A stretch of 64,000 bases of DNA from JBBPYC01 sp965218765 (GCA_965218765.1 CBDCLU010000002.1:806001-870000), one strand, 5' to 3'; positions 34,543-44,330 are shown, counted from the first letter of the stretch. Numbers and translations: made by a program. Notes: a model not told the origin generated them from the sequence alone.

Positions 34543-35367
34543 ATGAACAGCAACCCGGACCGTCCGCAGCTCGACTTCAGCGCGTCGATGAGCTATGGCG
34601 ACTACCTGCAGCTCGACCGGGTCCTGAGCGCGCAGCACCCGCGCTCGCCCGATCACAACGAGCTGCTGTTCATCATCCAGCACCAGACCAGCGAACTTTG
34701 GATGAAGCTGATGCTGCACGAGCTGCAAGCCGCAATCCGCGCGGTGGCCGGAGATGAACTGCCGGACGCGTTCAAGATGCTCGCGCGCGTGTCGCGCATC
34801 ATGGAGCAGCTGGTGCACGCCTGGGATGTGCTGGCCACCATGACGCCGTCCGAATACAGCGCGATCCGGCCCTATCTCGCAAGCTCCAGCGGCTTTCAGA
34901 GCTATCAATATCGGAGCATCGAGTTCGCGCTCGGCAACAAGAACGCGGCCATGCTGGAGCCGCATGCGCACCGCGGCGACCTGCAGGCGCAAGTCCGCGC
35001 GGCGTTGCAGGCGCCCTCGCTGTACGACGAAGCGTTGCGGCTGCTCGCGCGGCGCGGTCTGGCGGTGCCAGCCGACCACCTGGAGCGGGACTGGACCCAG
35101 CCTTATGCGACCAGCGAAGCGGTCGAGCAAGCCTGGCTGGTCGTGTATCGCGATCCGAAGCAGCACTGGGATCTCTACCAGCTCGGCGAAGAATTGACCG
35201 ACCTCGAAGACGCGTTTCGCCTATGGCGCTTCCGGCATGTGACGACGGTGGAGCGCGTGATCGGTTTCAAACGCGGCACTGGCGGCACTGGCGGCGTGAG
35301 TTACTTGCGGCGCATGCTCGACGTGGTGTTGTTTCCCGAGATCTGGCAGTTGCGCACCAGCCTGTAG
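34543..35367 (+). CDS. kynA: Tryptophan 2,3-dioxygenase
   Basis: Haem enzyme opening the indole ring of tryptophan to N-formylkynurenine. The 274-residue product has SMSYGDYLQLDRVLSAQ, the segment HNELLFIIQHQTSELWMK with the substrate-binding residues, and the C-terminal GTGGTGGVSYLRRMLD signature. It is 18 bases after kynU. Together with kynB and kynU it gives a complete Trp-to-anthranilate route. Confidence 0.97.
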   Translation: MNSNPDRPQLDFSASMSYGDYLQLDRVLSAQHPRSPDHNELLFIIQHQTSELWMKLMLHELQAAIRAVAGDELPDAFKMLARVSRIMEQLVHAWDVLATMTPSEYSAIRPYLASSSGFQSYQYRSIEFALGNKNAAMLEPHAHRGDLQAQVRAALQAPSLYDEALRLLARRGLAVPADHLERDWTQPYATSEAVEQAWLVVYRDPKQHWDLYQLGEELTDLEDAFRLWRFRHVTTVERVIGFKRGTGGTGGVSYLRRMLDVVLFPEIWQLRTSL

Positions 35368-35414
35368 CGCGCGCCACCGCGCCCAACCTTCACCTGCCTG
35401 GAAAAAATGTTTTC

Positions 35415-36071
35415 ATGAACATTGCGGACCTCCGAAAAAGCTACGACCGCGACCAGTTGAACGAGGACGATGCGCAGACCAATCCGCTCGACCAGTTCGA
35501 CCGATGGCTGAACGAAGCGATCGCTGCCGAGCTGCCGGAGCCCAACGCCATGACGCTGGCCACCGTCGGCAGCGATCTGCGCCCGAGCACCCGCATCGTG
35601 CTGGTCAAAGGCTATGACCAACGCGGCATCGTCTGGTACACGAACTATCAGAGTCGCAAGGGAGAGCAGCTGGCCGGCAACCCGTTCGCGGCGCTGCAGT
35701 TTCACTGGGTCGAACTCGAGCGCGTGGTGCGCATCGAGGGCACGGTCGAGCAGGTCGCACCCGAGCAGAGCGACGCCTATTTTGAAAGCCGCCCGCTTGG
35801 CTCACGCATCGGCGCCTGGGCCTCGCCGCAGAGCCAGGTGATCGACGACCGCGCGGTGCTCGAGCGCAACGTCGAGCAGGTGACGGCCGAATTCGGCGAT
35901 CAGGTGCCGCGCCCACCGCATTGGGGCGGCTATCGGCTGCACCCCGATCGATGGGAGTTCTGGCAGGGGCGCAAGAGCCGGCTGCACGACCGGCTACGCT
36001 ACCGTAGGGTGGACGGAATCGAGCGGGCCGGCAGCCCGCTGCACTGGCAGCGCGACCGGCTCGCGCCCTGA
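35415..36071 (+). CDS. pdxH: Pyridoxamine 5'-phosphate oxidase
   Basis: FMN enzyme making PLP, the cofactor of KynU and ArgD encoded nearby. The 218-residue product has the family patterns TLATVGSDLRPSTRIVLVKG, YTNYQSRKGEQLAGNPFAAL and the C-terminal WEFWQGRKSRLHDR. The ATG at 35415 gives the usual length (E. coli 218). It is 47 bases after kynA. Confidence 0.97.
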   Translation: MNIADLRKSYDRDQLNEDDAQTNPLDQFDRWLNEAIAAELPEPNAMTLATVGSDLRPSTRIVLVKGYDQRGIVWYTNYQSRKGEQLAGNPFAALQFHWVELERVVRIEGTVEQVAPEQSDAYFESRPLGSRIGAWASPQSQVIDDRAVLERNVEQVTAEFGDQVPRPPHWGGYRLHPDRWEFWQGRKSRLHDRLRYRRVDGIERAGSPLHWQRDRLAP

Positions 36072-36109
36072 AAGCCGGCACGCGACCGGCCTGCACACCG
36101 AGCAGGGCG

Positions 36110-36928
36110 CTACTCGGATGGGCGCTGCGCTGAGGAGGTCGATGGTGTCGATGTGGCTGATCGGGGCGGCGCCTGCTGATGCGCCGGCGGCATCTGCGGC
36201 TCGTTCAGCCGTACGGGCCGGACGATCTTCCTGCGCAGCCGGATGTTGAGCATCTCCACGCCGATCGCAAACGCCATCGCGAAGTAGATGTAGCCCTTCG
36301 GCACATGATGATCGAAGCCGTCGGCGATCAGCACCACGCCGACCACCACCAGGAACGACAGTGCGAGCATCTTGATAGTCGGGTTGTTGGAGACGAATTC
36401 GCCGATGGAGCGCGCAAACAGCATCATCAGGCCGACCGATGCGACCACCGCCGCGATCATCACGCGCACATCGTCGACCATGCCGACCGCGGTGATGATC
36501 GAGTCGAGCGAGAACACGATGTCGATCAGCATGATCTGCAAAATCACCGAGCCGAACGTGGAGGCCACTGGCGTCTTTGCATGCTCCTCCTCCCCTTCGA
36601 ACGACTGGTGGATCTCAGCCGTACTCTTGTAGATGAGGAACAGTCCGCCGACGATCAGGATCAGATCGCGGCCGGAGATCGATTGGCCGACCACGCTGAA
36701 CAGCGGCTGCACGAGCCCGATGATCCAGGCCAGGATCAGCAGCAGTCCGATGCGCATGAACATCGCGCCGAACACGCCGATGCGCCGACCGCGTTCGCGC
36801 AACGCCGGCGGCAGTTTGTCCACCAAGATCGAGATGAAGATGATGTTGTCGATGCCCAGCACCAGCTCGAGCATGGTCAGCGTGGCGAAGGCAATCCAGG
36901 CCTGTGGGTCGGTCAGCAGTTCGATCAT
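36110..36928 (-). CDS. TerC family membrane protein
   Basis: A 272-residue TerC family protein with about seven transmembrane helices. The acidic intramembrane motifs are ELVLGIDNIIFISIL and DIVFSLDSIITAVGMV, which in relatives are tied to Mn2+ export or metal loading of exported proteins. The soluble C terminus is Pro/Ser/Thr-rich. The ATG at 36928 has AAGGAAA upstream (36938-36944). No yybP-ykoY riboswitch was recognised in the upstream gap. Confidence 0.87.
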   Translation of the reverse strand: MIELLTDPQAWIAFATLTMLELVLGIDNIIFISILVDKLPPALRERGRRIGVFGAMFMRIGLLLILAWIIGLVQPLFSVVGQSISGRDLILIVGGLFLIYKSTAEIHQSFEGEEEHAKTPVASTFGSVILQIMLIDIVFSLDSIITAVGMVDDVRVMIAAVVASVGLMMLFARSIGEFVSNNPTIKMLALSFLVVVGVVLIADGFDHHVPKGYIYFAMAFAIGVEMLNIRLRRKIVRPVRLNEPQMPPAHQQAPPRSATSTPSTSSAQRPSE

Positions 36929-37070
36929 GCGCGGGGGTTTCCTTTTTTTGGCAGGGCGCCGTCGTGCAGGGCGGCGCGCCTGACCAAGCAAGTTGAGTCG
37001 ATCCGATTATCCCCACCGTATTCGGCCGGTTACCGCTCGTTTTCTCTGCCGGTCGCTCCGCTTTTTGCAG

Positions 37071-37817
37071 TCAATCGCGCGGCCGATGCAACGCTTCGCG
37101 CACCGCAGCAAGCTGGCGGCGTGACACCGGCAGTGTTTCCTCGATGCCGGCCAGCCGCACCACCCAGCCGTCCGCATCGCGCGCATCGAGCGACCGATCC
37201 AGCGCGCGCAGCGCCCGGCGTGCGACCAGCGCGTTGCGGTGGATGCGCAGGAAGCTCGCGCCGTGCTGCTGCTCCAATTCGTGCAGCGCGCCTTCCATCA
37301 GGTGGCTGGCCAGGACCGTGCGCACCGTCAGGTATTTGAGGTCGGAACGGAGATAGAGCACATCGGCTATCGCGACTCTTTCGATCCGGCCGCGCTCCCG
37401 GATCAACAAGCAGTTGTTAACTAAATCGGGCTGGGGCACTGGCGCTGCCTGCAAAGTGCGCTTCACTTTTCGTAGCGATTGCTGTAGGCGTTCGAGCCGC
37501 ACCGGTTTGGTCAGGTAATCGACCGCCTCGATTTCGAACGCCGCCAGCGCGTGCTGCGGATGCGCGGTCACGAACACCACGGCCGGCGGCGTCGGCAGCT
37601 GCCTGAGCGCCTGCGCGAGCTGCAACCCGTCGTTGCCCGGCATGTGCACGTCCAGCAGCAGCAGATCGAGACAATCGCCAGCGCGCAGCCGGGCCAGCGC
37701 CTGCTCCGCAGTGGCCGCTTCGCCCGCGATCACCAGATCCGGCTCATCCGCATCGCCCAGTAGGCTGCGCAGCCGCGCGCGCGCAAGCGGCTCGTCGTCG
37801 ACCAGCAGCACCCTCAT
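37071..37817 (-). CDS. algR: LytTR-type response regulator (AlgR-like)
   Basis: A 248-residue response regulator, the same length as P. aeruginosa AlgR. The receiver domain has the acidic pair VDDEPLA, the phospho-acceptor Asp in LLLLDVHMPG and Lys in DYLTKPV. The C-terminal LytTR DNA-binding domain is recognised by RIERVAIADVLYLRSDLKYLT and SFLRIHRNALVARRAL. It overlaps the kinase gene stop by four bases. The argH-algZ-algR arrangement also exists in Pseudomonas. Confidence 0.9.
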   Translation of the reverse strand: MRVLLVDDEPLARARLRSLLGDADEPDLVIAGEAATAEQALARLRAGDCLDLLLLDVHMPGNDGLQLAQALRQLPTPPAVVFVTAHPQHALAAFEIEAVDYLTKPVRLERLQQSLRKVKRTLQAAPVPQPDLVNNCLLIRERGRIERVAIADVLYLRSDLKYLTVRTVLASHLMEGALHELEQQHGASFLRIHRNALVARRALRALDRSLDARDADGWVVRLAGIEETLPVSRRQLAAVREALHRPRD

Positions 37818-38863
37818 GCGGGCACCTCGATGCGCACCTGATAGACGCCGCCGTGAAAGCGCGTCTCAAAGCGCCCTTCCAGGTCATGCAGCAGGCTCAG
37901 GCGTTCGCGCACGTTGCTCTGCGCCACGCCGTGGCCGCTCGGGCCAGGGCCGGCCGGCACCGTGTTGCCGACCTTGATCACCACGCGCGAGCCGCGCCGC
38001 TCGGCGGAGATCGTGACCCTCGCGCCGCTCGCACTCGGCTCGACGCCGTGCCGCACCGCGTTCTCCACCAGCGGCTGCAGCAGCAACGGCGGCAGCCGCG
38101 CCTGCGTCGCGTCGGGCGCGATCCGCCATTCGAGCCGCAGCCGGTCGCCAAATCGAATCTGCTCGATCGCGAGGTAGTGGCGGGCCAGCGTGAGCTCCTG
38201 CGCAAGCGATACCGCCGGGCCCTGATCGACCAGCGCTTGGCGGAACAGGTCGCTCAAGTCTTCCAGCAAGGCCTCGGCCTTGGCCGGCTCGCTGCGCACC
38301 AGCGCAATCGCGCTGTTGAGCGTGTTGAACAGAAAGTGCGGCCGGATGCGCTCCTGCAACTGGCCCAGCCGCGCCGCCGTGGCTGCCGGCGCCTGACCGC
38401 GCGCGCGCAGCACCAGCGCGGTCACGAGCAGCGCCGAAAACAGCGCGCCGGCCAGCGCGCATGCTGCCCAGGGGCGCGGGGGCGCGGGCTCCAGCAGCGC
38501 CAGCATCGCGCATGCATAGCCGCCGCAGGCCGCACCCAGCGCCACGCCGGCCGCGTATTGCGCAGCCGGTGGCAGCCGTGCGAGCAGTGCCTTGCAGGCG
38601 CAGCCGACGATCAACCAGAGCAGGGTTGCAGGCAGCGCGCCTGCGGTCCAGAACGCCCAGACGCCGAGCCAGTCGGCCCAGCCCGGTGCGACGAACAGCG
38701 CCACGACCCCGAGCACGGCCTGCACGAACAGCACCGCGCGCAGCACCACGCCCAGCTGGCAGGCGTCGAACACCAGCGCGGCCGGCAGCGGCGCGGGCAC
38801 AGTGCCGGTCGCGGGCAGCGCCGGGTAGGCCGATAAAATTTGGCTGTCCGAGGAGGTGTCCAA
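37814..38863 (-). CDS. algZ: LytS/FimS-type sensor histidine kinase (AlgZ-like)
   Basis: A histidine kinase of the His_kinase (PF06580) type with several N-terminal hydrophobic helices. The H-box RPHFLFNTLNSAIALV holds the phosphorylated His, and the ATPase part has the N-box QPLVENAVRHGVEP and G-box SGHGVAQSNVRERL. The start is uncertain. A TTG at 38863 gives a short leader before FDACQLGVVLRAVLF, while an in-frame ATG at 39058 would add 65 non-conserved residues and leave only two bases before argH; I prefer 38863. Partner of the AlgR-like regulator. Confidence 0.85.
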   Translation of the reverse strand: MDTSSDSQILSAYPALPATGTVPAPLPAALVFDACQLGVVLRAVLFVQAVLGVVALFVAPGWADWLGVWAFWTAGALPATLLWLIVGCACKALLARLPPAAQYAAGVALGAACGGYACAMLALLEPAPPRPWAACALAGALFSALLVTALVLRARGQAPAATAARLGQLQERIRPHFLFNTLNSAIALVRSEPAKAEALLEDLSDLFRQALVDQGPAVSLAQELTLARHYLAIEQIRFGDRLRLEWRIAPDATQARLPPLLLQPLVENAVRHGVEPSASGARVTISAERRGSRVVIKVGNTVPAGPGPSGHGVAQSNVRERLSLLHDLEGRFETRFHGGVYQVRIEVPA

Positions 38864-39060
38864 CGTTGATCTGGGGCTGTTAGCGAGGCTGTCGGCCGCC
38901 GCTGCGATTTCTTGGTCACGGGATTCTGCTGGCGACGGCGCAGCAAGACTGCCTTGCACCGGACCCGGCGGCGCCGGGCAGCGCGACTTGTGCGCGCTTT
39001 CACCGGATTTGTCTCGTTCGCCCGCTTTCCCCCTTTTTTTTCCGTTCGAACTTGCCATCC

Positions 39061-40524
39061 ATGACCCCACCCGCGCCGCCCTCCGCCGCATCCAGCCAGC
39101 TCGAGCGCAAGCGCGAAGGCTGGTCCGCGCTGTTTTCCGAACCGATGAGCGATCTGGTCAAGCGCTATACCGCGAGCGTCTCGTTCGACCAGCGCCTGTG
39201 GCGTGCCGACATCGAAGGCTCGCTCGCGCATGCCGACATGCTTGCCGCGCAACAGGTGATCAGCGCGGCCGACCACGAGGCGATCCGGCGTGGGCTGGGC
39301 AGCATGGCCGCGGAGATCGAAGCCGGCACGTTCGAATGGCAGCTCGACCTGGAAGACGTGCACCTGAACATTGAGGCGCGCCTGACGCAGTTGATCGGCG
39401 ATGCGGGAAAACGGCTGCACACCGGCCGCAGCCGCAACGACCAAGTCGCGACCGACCTGCGGCTGTGGCTGCGCGCCGAGATCGACGGCATCGGCGAGCT
39501 GCTGGTCACGCTTCAGCGCGCGTTCGTAGACGTCGCGAGCCGGCATGTGGACACGGTGATGCCCGGCTTCACGCACCTGCAGGTCGCGCAGCCGGTCAGC
39601 TTCGCGCACCACCTGCTCGCTTACGTCGAGATGTTCTCGCGCGACGCTGAACGCATGGCCGAGGTGCGCCGGCGCGTGAACCGGCTGCCGCTAGGCGCGG
39701 CGGCGCTGGCTGGCACCAGCTACCCGCTGGACCGTGAGCGCGTCGCGCGCACGCTGGGCATGGAAGGTGTTTGCCAGAACAGCATGGATGCGGTCAGCGA
39801 CCGGGATTTTGCGATCGAGTTCACCGCCGCGGCGGCGCTGTGCATGGTGCACGTGAGCCGCCTGAGCGAGGAGCTGATCCTCTGGATGAGCCAGAACTTC
39901 GCGTTCATCCGCATCGCGGACCGCTTCACCACCGGCAGTTCGATCATGCCGCAGAAGAAAAACCCGGACGTGCCCGAGCTCGCGCGCGGCAAGACCGGCC
40001 GCGTGGTCGGCCATCTGGTCGCCCTGCTGACGCTGATGAAAGGCCAGCCGCTGGCCTACAACAAAGACAACCAGGAAGACAAGGAGCCGCTCTTCGACAC
40101 GGTGGACACCTTGCGCGACACCCTGCGCATCGTCGGCGAGATGATCGGCGGCGAGCCTGATGCCAGCACTGGCGAGCGCAGCGGCGGCATCGGCGTGAAT
40201 GCGGATGCGATGCGGCGCGCAGCCGGCGCCGGCTATGCGACGGCCACCGATCTGGCCGACTACCTGGTACGCCAGGGCTTGCCGTTTCGGGATGCGCACG
40301 AAATCGTCGCGCATGCGGTGAAAGCGGCGAGCGCGCGCGGCGTTGACTTAGCTGAACTGCCGCTGGCCGAGCTGCAGCGCTTCGATGCGCGCATCGCAGC
40401 CGACGTGTTCGACGTGCTGACGTTAAAAGGATCGATGGATGCGCGCCAGACCGTTGGCGGCACCGCCGGCGCTCAGGTGCGCGCCCAGATCGAGCGGCAC
40501 CGCGCGCGGCTGACGCAGGCCTGA
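39061..40524 (+). CDS. argH: Argininosuccinate lyase
   Basis: Cleaves argininosuccinate to arginine and fumarate. The 487-residue product has HTGRSRNDQVATDLRLW and the signature GSSIMPQKKNPDVPEL with the active-site Ser loop. The N terminus carries a short Pro/Ala/Ser tail before SALFSEPMSDLVKRYTASV. Divergent from algZ, an arrangement shared with Pseudomonas. Confidence 0.96.
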   Translation: MTPPAPPSAASSQLERKREGWSALFSEPMSDLVKRYTASVSFDQRLWRADIEGSLAHADMLAAQQVISAADHEAIRRGLGSMAAEIEAGTFEWQLDLEDVHLNIEARLTQLIGDAGKRLHTGRSRNDQVATDLRLWLRAEIDGIGELLVTLQRAFVDVASRHVDTVMPGFTHLQVAQPVSFAHHLLAYVEMFSRDAERMAEVRRRVNRLPLGAAALAGTSYPLDRERVARTLGMEGVCQNSMDAVSDRDFAIEFTAAAALCMVHVSRLSEELILWMSQNFAFIRIADRFTTGSSIMPQKKNPDVPELARGKTGRVVGHLVALLTLMKGQPLAYNKDNQEDKEPLFDTVDTLRDTLRIVGEMIGGEPDASTGERSGGIGVNADAMRRAAGAGYATATDLADYLVRQGLPFRDAHEIVAHAVKAASARGVDLAELPLAELQRFDARIAADVFDVLTLKGSMDARQTVGGTAGAQVRAQIERHRARLTQA

Positions 40525-40567
40525 ACGGGTGGCAGCGGCGGCGCTGTGCCAGACCGCCCATTCGGTT

Positions 40568-41428
40568 TTACTGGACAGCGTGCTTCTTCAACAACTCGCG
40601 CACGTGGATCGAAGGAATCGCATAGCTGATGCCGGACGGCTGGCTCAGCACGGCTTCCCGGGTGCTCTTGACGAACACCATGTTCAGCACGCCGAGCACG
40701 CCGCCGCTGTCCGGATCGAACAGCGGCCCGCCGCTGTTGCCCGGATAGGCGGTGCCGTCCAGCTGGAAGATGTCGAAGCTGCCCGCGCGCAGGCTTCGGA
40801 TCAGGCGCGGGCTCAGCTGCTGGCCGCTCGCCACCGGCAGCGAGATCGGCGCAATCGATGACACCATGCCTCCATGCGTGACCGGCGAATAGCCGAGCAC
40901 GCCGCCGATCGGAAAACCGATGAACGCAACCGCCTGGCCTTCGCGCACCGCGTTCGAATCCTGCAGCGCCAACGTGGGCAGGGCGTTGCCGTCGATGCGC
41001 AGCAGCGCCAGGTCGTGCACGGGATCAGTATCCAGCACGCTGGCGCGCCGCATCTGCAGACGACCATTCGCATCGCGCGCCTGCACCACCCAGCTGCGGT
41101 CGCTCGCTTCCGGCTGGGCCGCCGCCCCGTCGACACCGGCGCCCGCGCCAAGCACGTGCGCGTTGGTCACGACCAGATTGCCGTGGCCGGCTGCGAACCC
41201 GGTGCCGCGCATGGTGAAGCGCGGGTTGTCGGCGTTGCGCCAGCTGCCGACCACCACGATGGACGGCTTGATTCGCTCGATCGTGTCCGGCAGCCTGGCT
41301 GAGCCGAGTGTTTCCGCCGGCGCCATCAGCGGCATGGCCGCGGCCAGCGCGCCCGCCAGCATGAAGCCGCACACGCGCACAGACACAGTGCATAGCATTG
41401 AGCGGGACCGGTCGTGGCGCCGGCTCAC
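40568..41428 (-). CDS. Exported trypsin-like serine protease
   Basis: A 286-residue S1C-type protease with a signal peptide (hydrophobic stretch about residues 18-36). The catalytic triad is visible as NAHVL (His), HDLALL (Asp) and GNSGGP (Ser). There is no PDZ domain. The GTG start overlaps the prsT stop (GTGA), so it is the last gene of the exosortase-associated unit. It probably acts in the periplasm on exported proteins of that system; the substrate is unknown. Confidence 0.85.
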   Translation of the reverse strand: MSRRHDRSRSMLCTVSVRVCGFMLAGALAAAMPLMAPAETLGSARLPDTIERIKPSIVVVGSWRNADNPRFTMRGTGFAAGHGNLVVTNAHVLGAGAGVDGAAAQPEASDRSWVVQARDANGRLQMRRASVLDTDPVHDLALLRIDGNALPTLALQDSNAVREGQAVAFIGFPIGGVLGYSPVTHGGMVSSIAPISLPVASGQQLSPRLIRSLRAGSFDIFQLDGTAYPGNSGGPLFDPDSGGVLGVLNMVFVKSTREAVLSQPSGISYAIPSIHVRELLKKHAVQ

Positions 41429-44208
41429 AGGCCAGCCTTCAATGCAACCGCCTCTTCGTAACCCTGGAACCGATCGCCGACCGCCAGCACGCCGTCTATT
41501 TCGGCGCGCGCCTTCGCCTTGTCGCCAGCGGCGAGATACATCCTGGCCAGATGCAGCTTGTATACGGTCGCTTCCGCGTTCAGATCGATCGCCTTCTTCT
41601 GCAGCTCGATCGCCTTCGCATGTTCGCCGACCATCGACAGTGCGCTGGCCAGCGTGTCCATGAACGCCGGCTGGTTCGGCGTCAGCTGGTTTGCAGTTTG
41701 TGCCGGCTCGAGCCCGGCCGGATTCTTCTGCTCAAGCAGCGACCAGGCCAGGTTGTTCAGCACCCAGGGCACGGAGGGGGCCTGTTTCAGCGCAAAGCGG
41801 TAGTTCTGTTCGGCCGCCGCATTTTTCTTCTGGTGCAGCGCAACGTTGCCCAGGTGGCTGTAGAACTGCGGGTCGCCGGGATTGGCTTTGAGCCACTCGT
41901 CGGCAAACGCGGCAGCATCGGTCGGCTTGCCGCTGTCCACCAGCGCTTCGTGCAGTTTGATCGCGTTCTGACCGGCCGGCGTGATCTTGAGTGCGCGCCG
42001 GTACGCACCGGCTGCGTTGTCCCAGTCGCCGCCCGCGGTCTTGATGTCGCCTTCAATCAGCCAGCCGGTGGCCTCGTTCGGGCGCTGCGTCTGGATCTTC
42101 TGCGCGATCTTCATCGCCTCCAGCGGATTGCCGGCTTTCACGCTGAACTGGATCAGCGCACGCTGCGCATCGAGAAAGTCCGGCTGCAGCCGCAGCGCGT
42201 CTCGCCAAGCCTGCTGCGCCTGCTCGGGGTGCTTGTCCTGCAGATAGGCATCGCCCAGCCGCATCAATGCACGCGGGGAGTCCGGCACCAGCGCGACGAG
42301 CCGCTTGAAGGTGGCGATCGCCTGATTCATCTCGCCGGCGGCCTGTTGGGCACGGCCCAGCGCATCGAACAGATCCGGGCCTTGCGGCAGCTCGTTGACG
42401 GCGGCCTGCGCTGTGGAGAGCGCGAGGCGCGGCCTGTCGTTGGCGAGATAGAAATCGATCAGCGCACGGCGCGGCGCAAAGTCCTTCGGGCTTCCCCTGA
42501 TCGCTGAATTCATCAGCGTGGCCACCTCGTCGACACCGGCGCCGGCGCGCGCGCGCACCTCCGCCAACGCGAGCAGCGCGGCCAACTGGGTTGGGTCGCG
42601 CTTGAGAATCGCTTCAAAACGCGCGCGGGCTGCATCCGGCTTGTTCTGCAACAGGTCGAGTTGCGCAAGGCTGGCTGCAGCGGGAAAGAACGTGGGGCCG
42701 AGCTCCAACGCCTTCTCGAAGCTCCTGCGCGCCGCATCGACATCCTTCTTTGCCAGTTGCACGGTGCCGCGCAATTGCCACGGCAGCGGGCTACCGGGCA
42801 GCTTCTGCTCCATTCGCTCCACCGCAGCGAAAGCCTTGTCGAATTCACCACGGCGCAGATACAGCGCGACCAGCTGGTTGTCGGCTGTGGCGCCTTCATC
42901 GATGCGCGCGATATCACGCAATTCGCCAATCGCTTGGTCGCTTTTGCCGCCGTGCAGGTGGGCAAGCGCAAGTGAGGTCTGCTTGCTGGTGCTGCTTGGG
43001 TCGAGCTTGGCGGCCCGCGCGAGCACGGCTTCGGCGCGTTTGGTGTCGCCCTTTTGCAAGTAGGCTTGGCCAGCCAGCGACAGCAGCTCGGGATCGGAAG
43101 AGCCGTCGTTGAAGCCGGTTGGAAATGCTTCCAGCGCACGCGCCGGCTGCAGTGTCGCAAGATACGTTGCAATCAGCATGCGCCTCGCAAACTGCAGCTG
43201 CGGCGCTTCCTGCAATGCTTTGCTCAGAAAAAACGCGGCCTGCACGTAGGCCTGTGTCTGATATTCGACCGCGCCGGCAAGCTGCAGCAAACGCGGGTTG
43301 TCCGGCGCGTTCTTCAGCAGCTGTTGCAGCCCGTCACGCGCGGCGCTGTAGTTTTTTTTCTGATAAGCGAGCTGGGCCTCGTAGTATTTCGTGTCGACCG
43401 CGTTGGGCGCGAACTGTTGCAGTTTGGCAAGCAGTGCAGCGGACTTGTCGAGCTCGCTGCGTCCCAACAGGATCGCAAGCATGCCGGAATAGCCGGGAAC
43501 AAACTGTGGAAAGCGATCCATCAGCTGCTGATACAGCGCCGACGCGCGGTCCGGCTGCTGCTTGGCGAACAGCACCAGGTCGGCTTTGAGCGCCAGCGCA
43601 TTGCGCGGGTCGGACCCGCTGGCAAGCACTTGTTCGGCGGTCGTCACTGCAGCATCGATCTCGCCGCGCATGACTTGAATGCGCGCTTGCATCAGCAGAG
43701 CCTCCGGGTCGTCCGGCGCTGTTTGCAGGGCGGCCTCGATCGCATTCTGTGCACGTGCCATGTCGTTCCGGGCAGCATAGGCGGCAGCGACCAGCGTTTT
43801 CAACGCGGCTTGCGCGCTGGCAGACTCGATCTTGCTCTCACCGAACTCGGCCACCAGTTCCTTGAATTTGCCCTGCTGCAGCATCGCGCGGGCAAGCTCG
43901 GGCAGCACTGCCTCGGTCGGGAACCCGGCCGCGATGGCCTTGCGCAGCTCGAGTTCGGCGCCGACGCCATCGCGTTGGGCCAGGAACGCGGTACCGAGCA
44001 AAAAACGCGCTTCCGCCAGACGACCATCGGCTTCCAGCGCGTTTTTGAGCTGGATGGTGGCAGCCCGATACTCTTTCTTCTCCAGGTATTGACGCGCCGA
44101 TGCGAGCAGCGCCTGCGGGTCCTGCTTGCTGCAGGCAGCAGCCAACAGCGCCAGCGCAAGCGTGGCGGCCAGTCTGGCAGTCGATCGGGTCGACTTTGTC
44201 TTGTTCAT
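41425..44208 (-). CDS. prsT: PEP-CTERM system TPR-repeat lipoprotein PrsT
   Basis: A 927-residue protein with a lipoprotein signal peptide (lipobox LLAAAC, about residues 20-25) followed by about twenty TPR-like repeats over nearly its whole length, for example ARQYLEKKEYRAATIQLKNA. It fits the family named PEP_TPR_lipo (PrsT), which occurs with exosortase/PEP-CTERM polysaccharide loci and may assist surface polymer or protein export. Genes for PrsR and PrsK follow the same order. The ATG at 44208 (MNKTKSTRST) is taken as the start. Confidence 0.9.
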   Translation of the reverse strand: MNKTKSTRSTARLAATLALALLAAACSKQDPQALLASARQYLEKKEYRAATIQLKNALEADGRLAEARFLLGTAFLAQRDGVGAELELRKAIAAGFPTEAVLPELARAMLQQGKFKELVAEFGESKIESASAQAALKTLVAAAYAARNDMARAQNAIEAALQTAPDDPEALLMQARIQVMRGEIDAAVTTAEQVLASGSDPRNALALKADLVLFAKQQPDRASALYQQLMDRFPQFVPGYSGMLAILLGRSELDKSAALLAKLQQFAPNAVDTKYYEAQLAYQKKNYSAARDGLQQLLKNAPDNPRLLQLAGAVEYQTQAYVQAAFFLSKALQEAPQLQFARRMLIATYLATLQPARALEAFPTGFNDGSSDPELLSLAGQAYLQKGDTKRAEAVLARAAKLDPSSTSKQTSLALAHLHGGKSDQAIGELRDIARIDEGATADNQLVALYLRRGEFDKAFAAVERMEQKLPGSPLPWQLRGTVQLAKKDVDAARRSFEKALELGPTFFPAAASLAQLDLLQNKPDAARARFEAILKRDPTQLAALLALAEVRARAGAGVDEVATLMNSAIRGSPKDFAPRRALIDFYLANDRPRLALSTAQAAVNELPQGPDLFDALGRAQQAAGEMNQAIATFKRLVALVPDSPRALMRLGDAYLQDKHPEQAQQAWRDALRLQPDFLDAQRALIQFSVKAGNPLEAMKIAQKIQTQRPNEATGWLIEGDIKTAGGDWDNAAGAYRRALKITPAGQNAIKLHEALVDSGKPTDAAAFADEWLKANPGDPQFYSHLGNVALHQKKNAAAEQNYRFALKQAPSVPWVLNNLAWSLLEQKNPAGLEPAQTANQLTPNQPAFMDTLASALSMVGEHAKAIELQKKAIDLNAEATVYKLHLARMYLAAGDKAKARAEIDGVLAVGDRFQGYEEAVALKAGL

Positions 44209-44330
44209 CTCGTGACGTCCAATGGTGAAAGGCAAGTCGCGCATCGCGCGCATCAAATGGATTTTGTTATCGACAATTCGCGCGTCAACGCGTCAGCCGC
44301 ATCATCTGGGAGTCGGCCCTGCGGTTGGCT

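Noticed and set aside
36929..37070. yybP-ykoY manganese riboswitch before terC
   Set aside because: The conserved core and paired stems of that riboswitch were not found; only an ordinary AAGGAAA ribosome site is evident.
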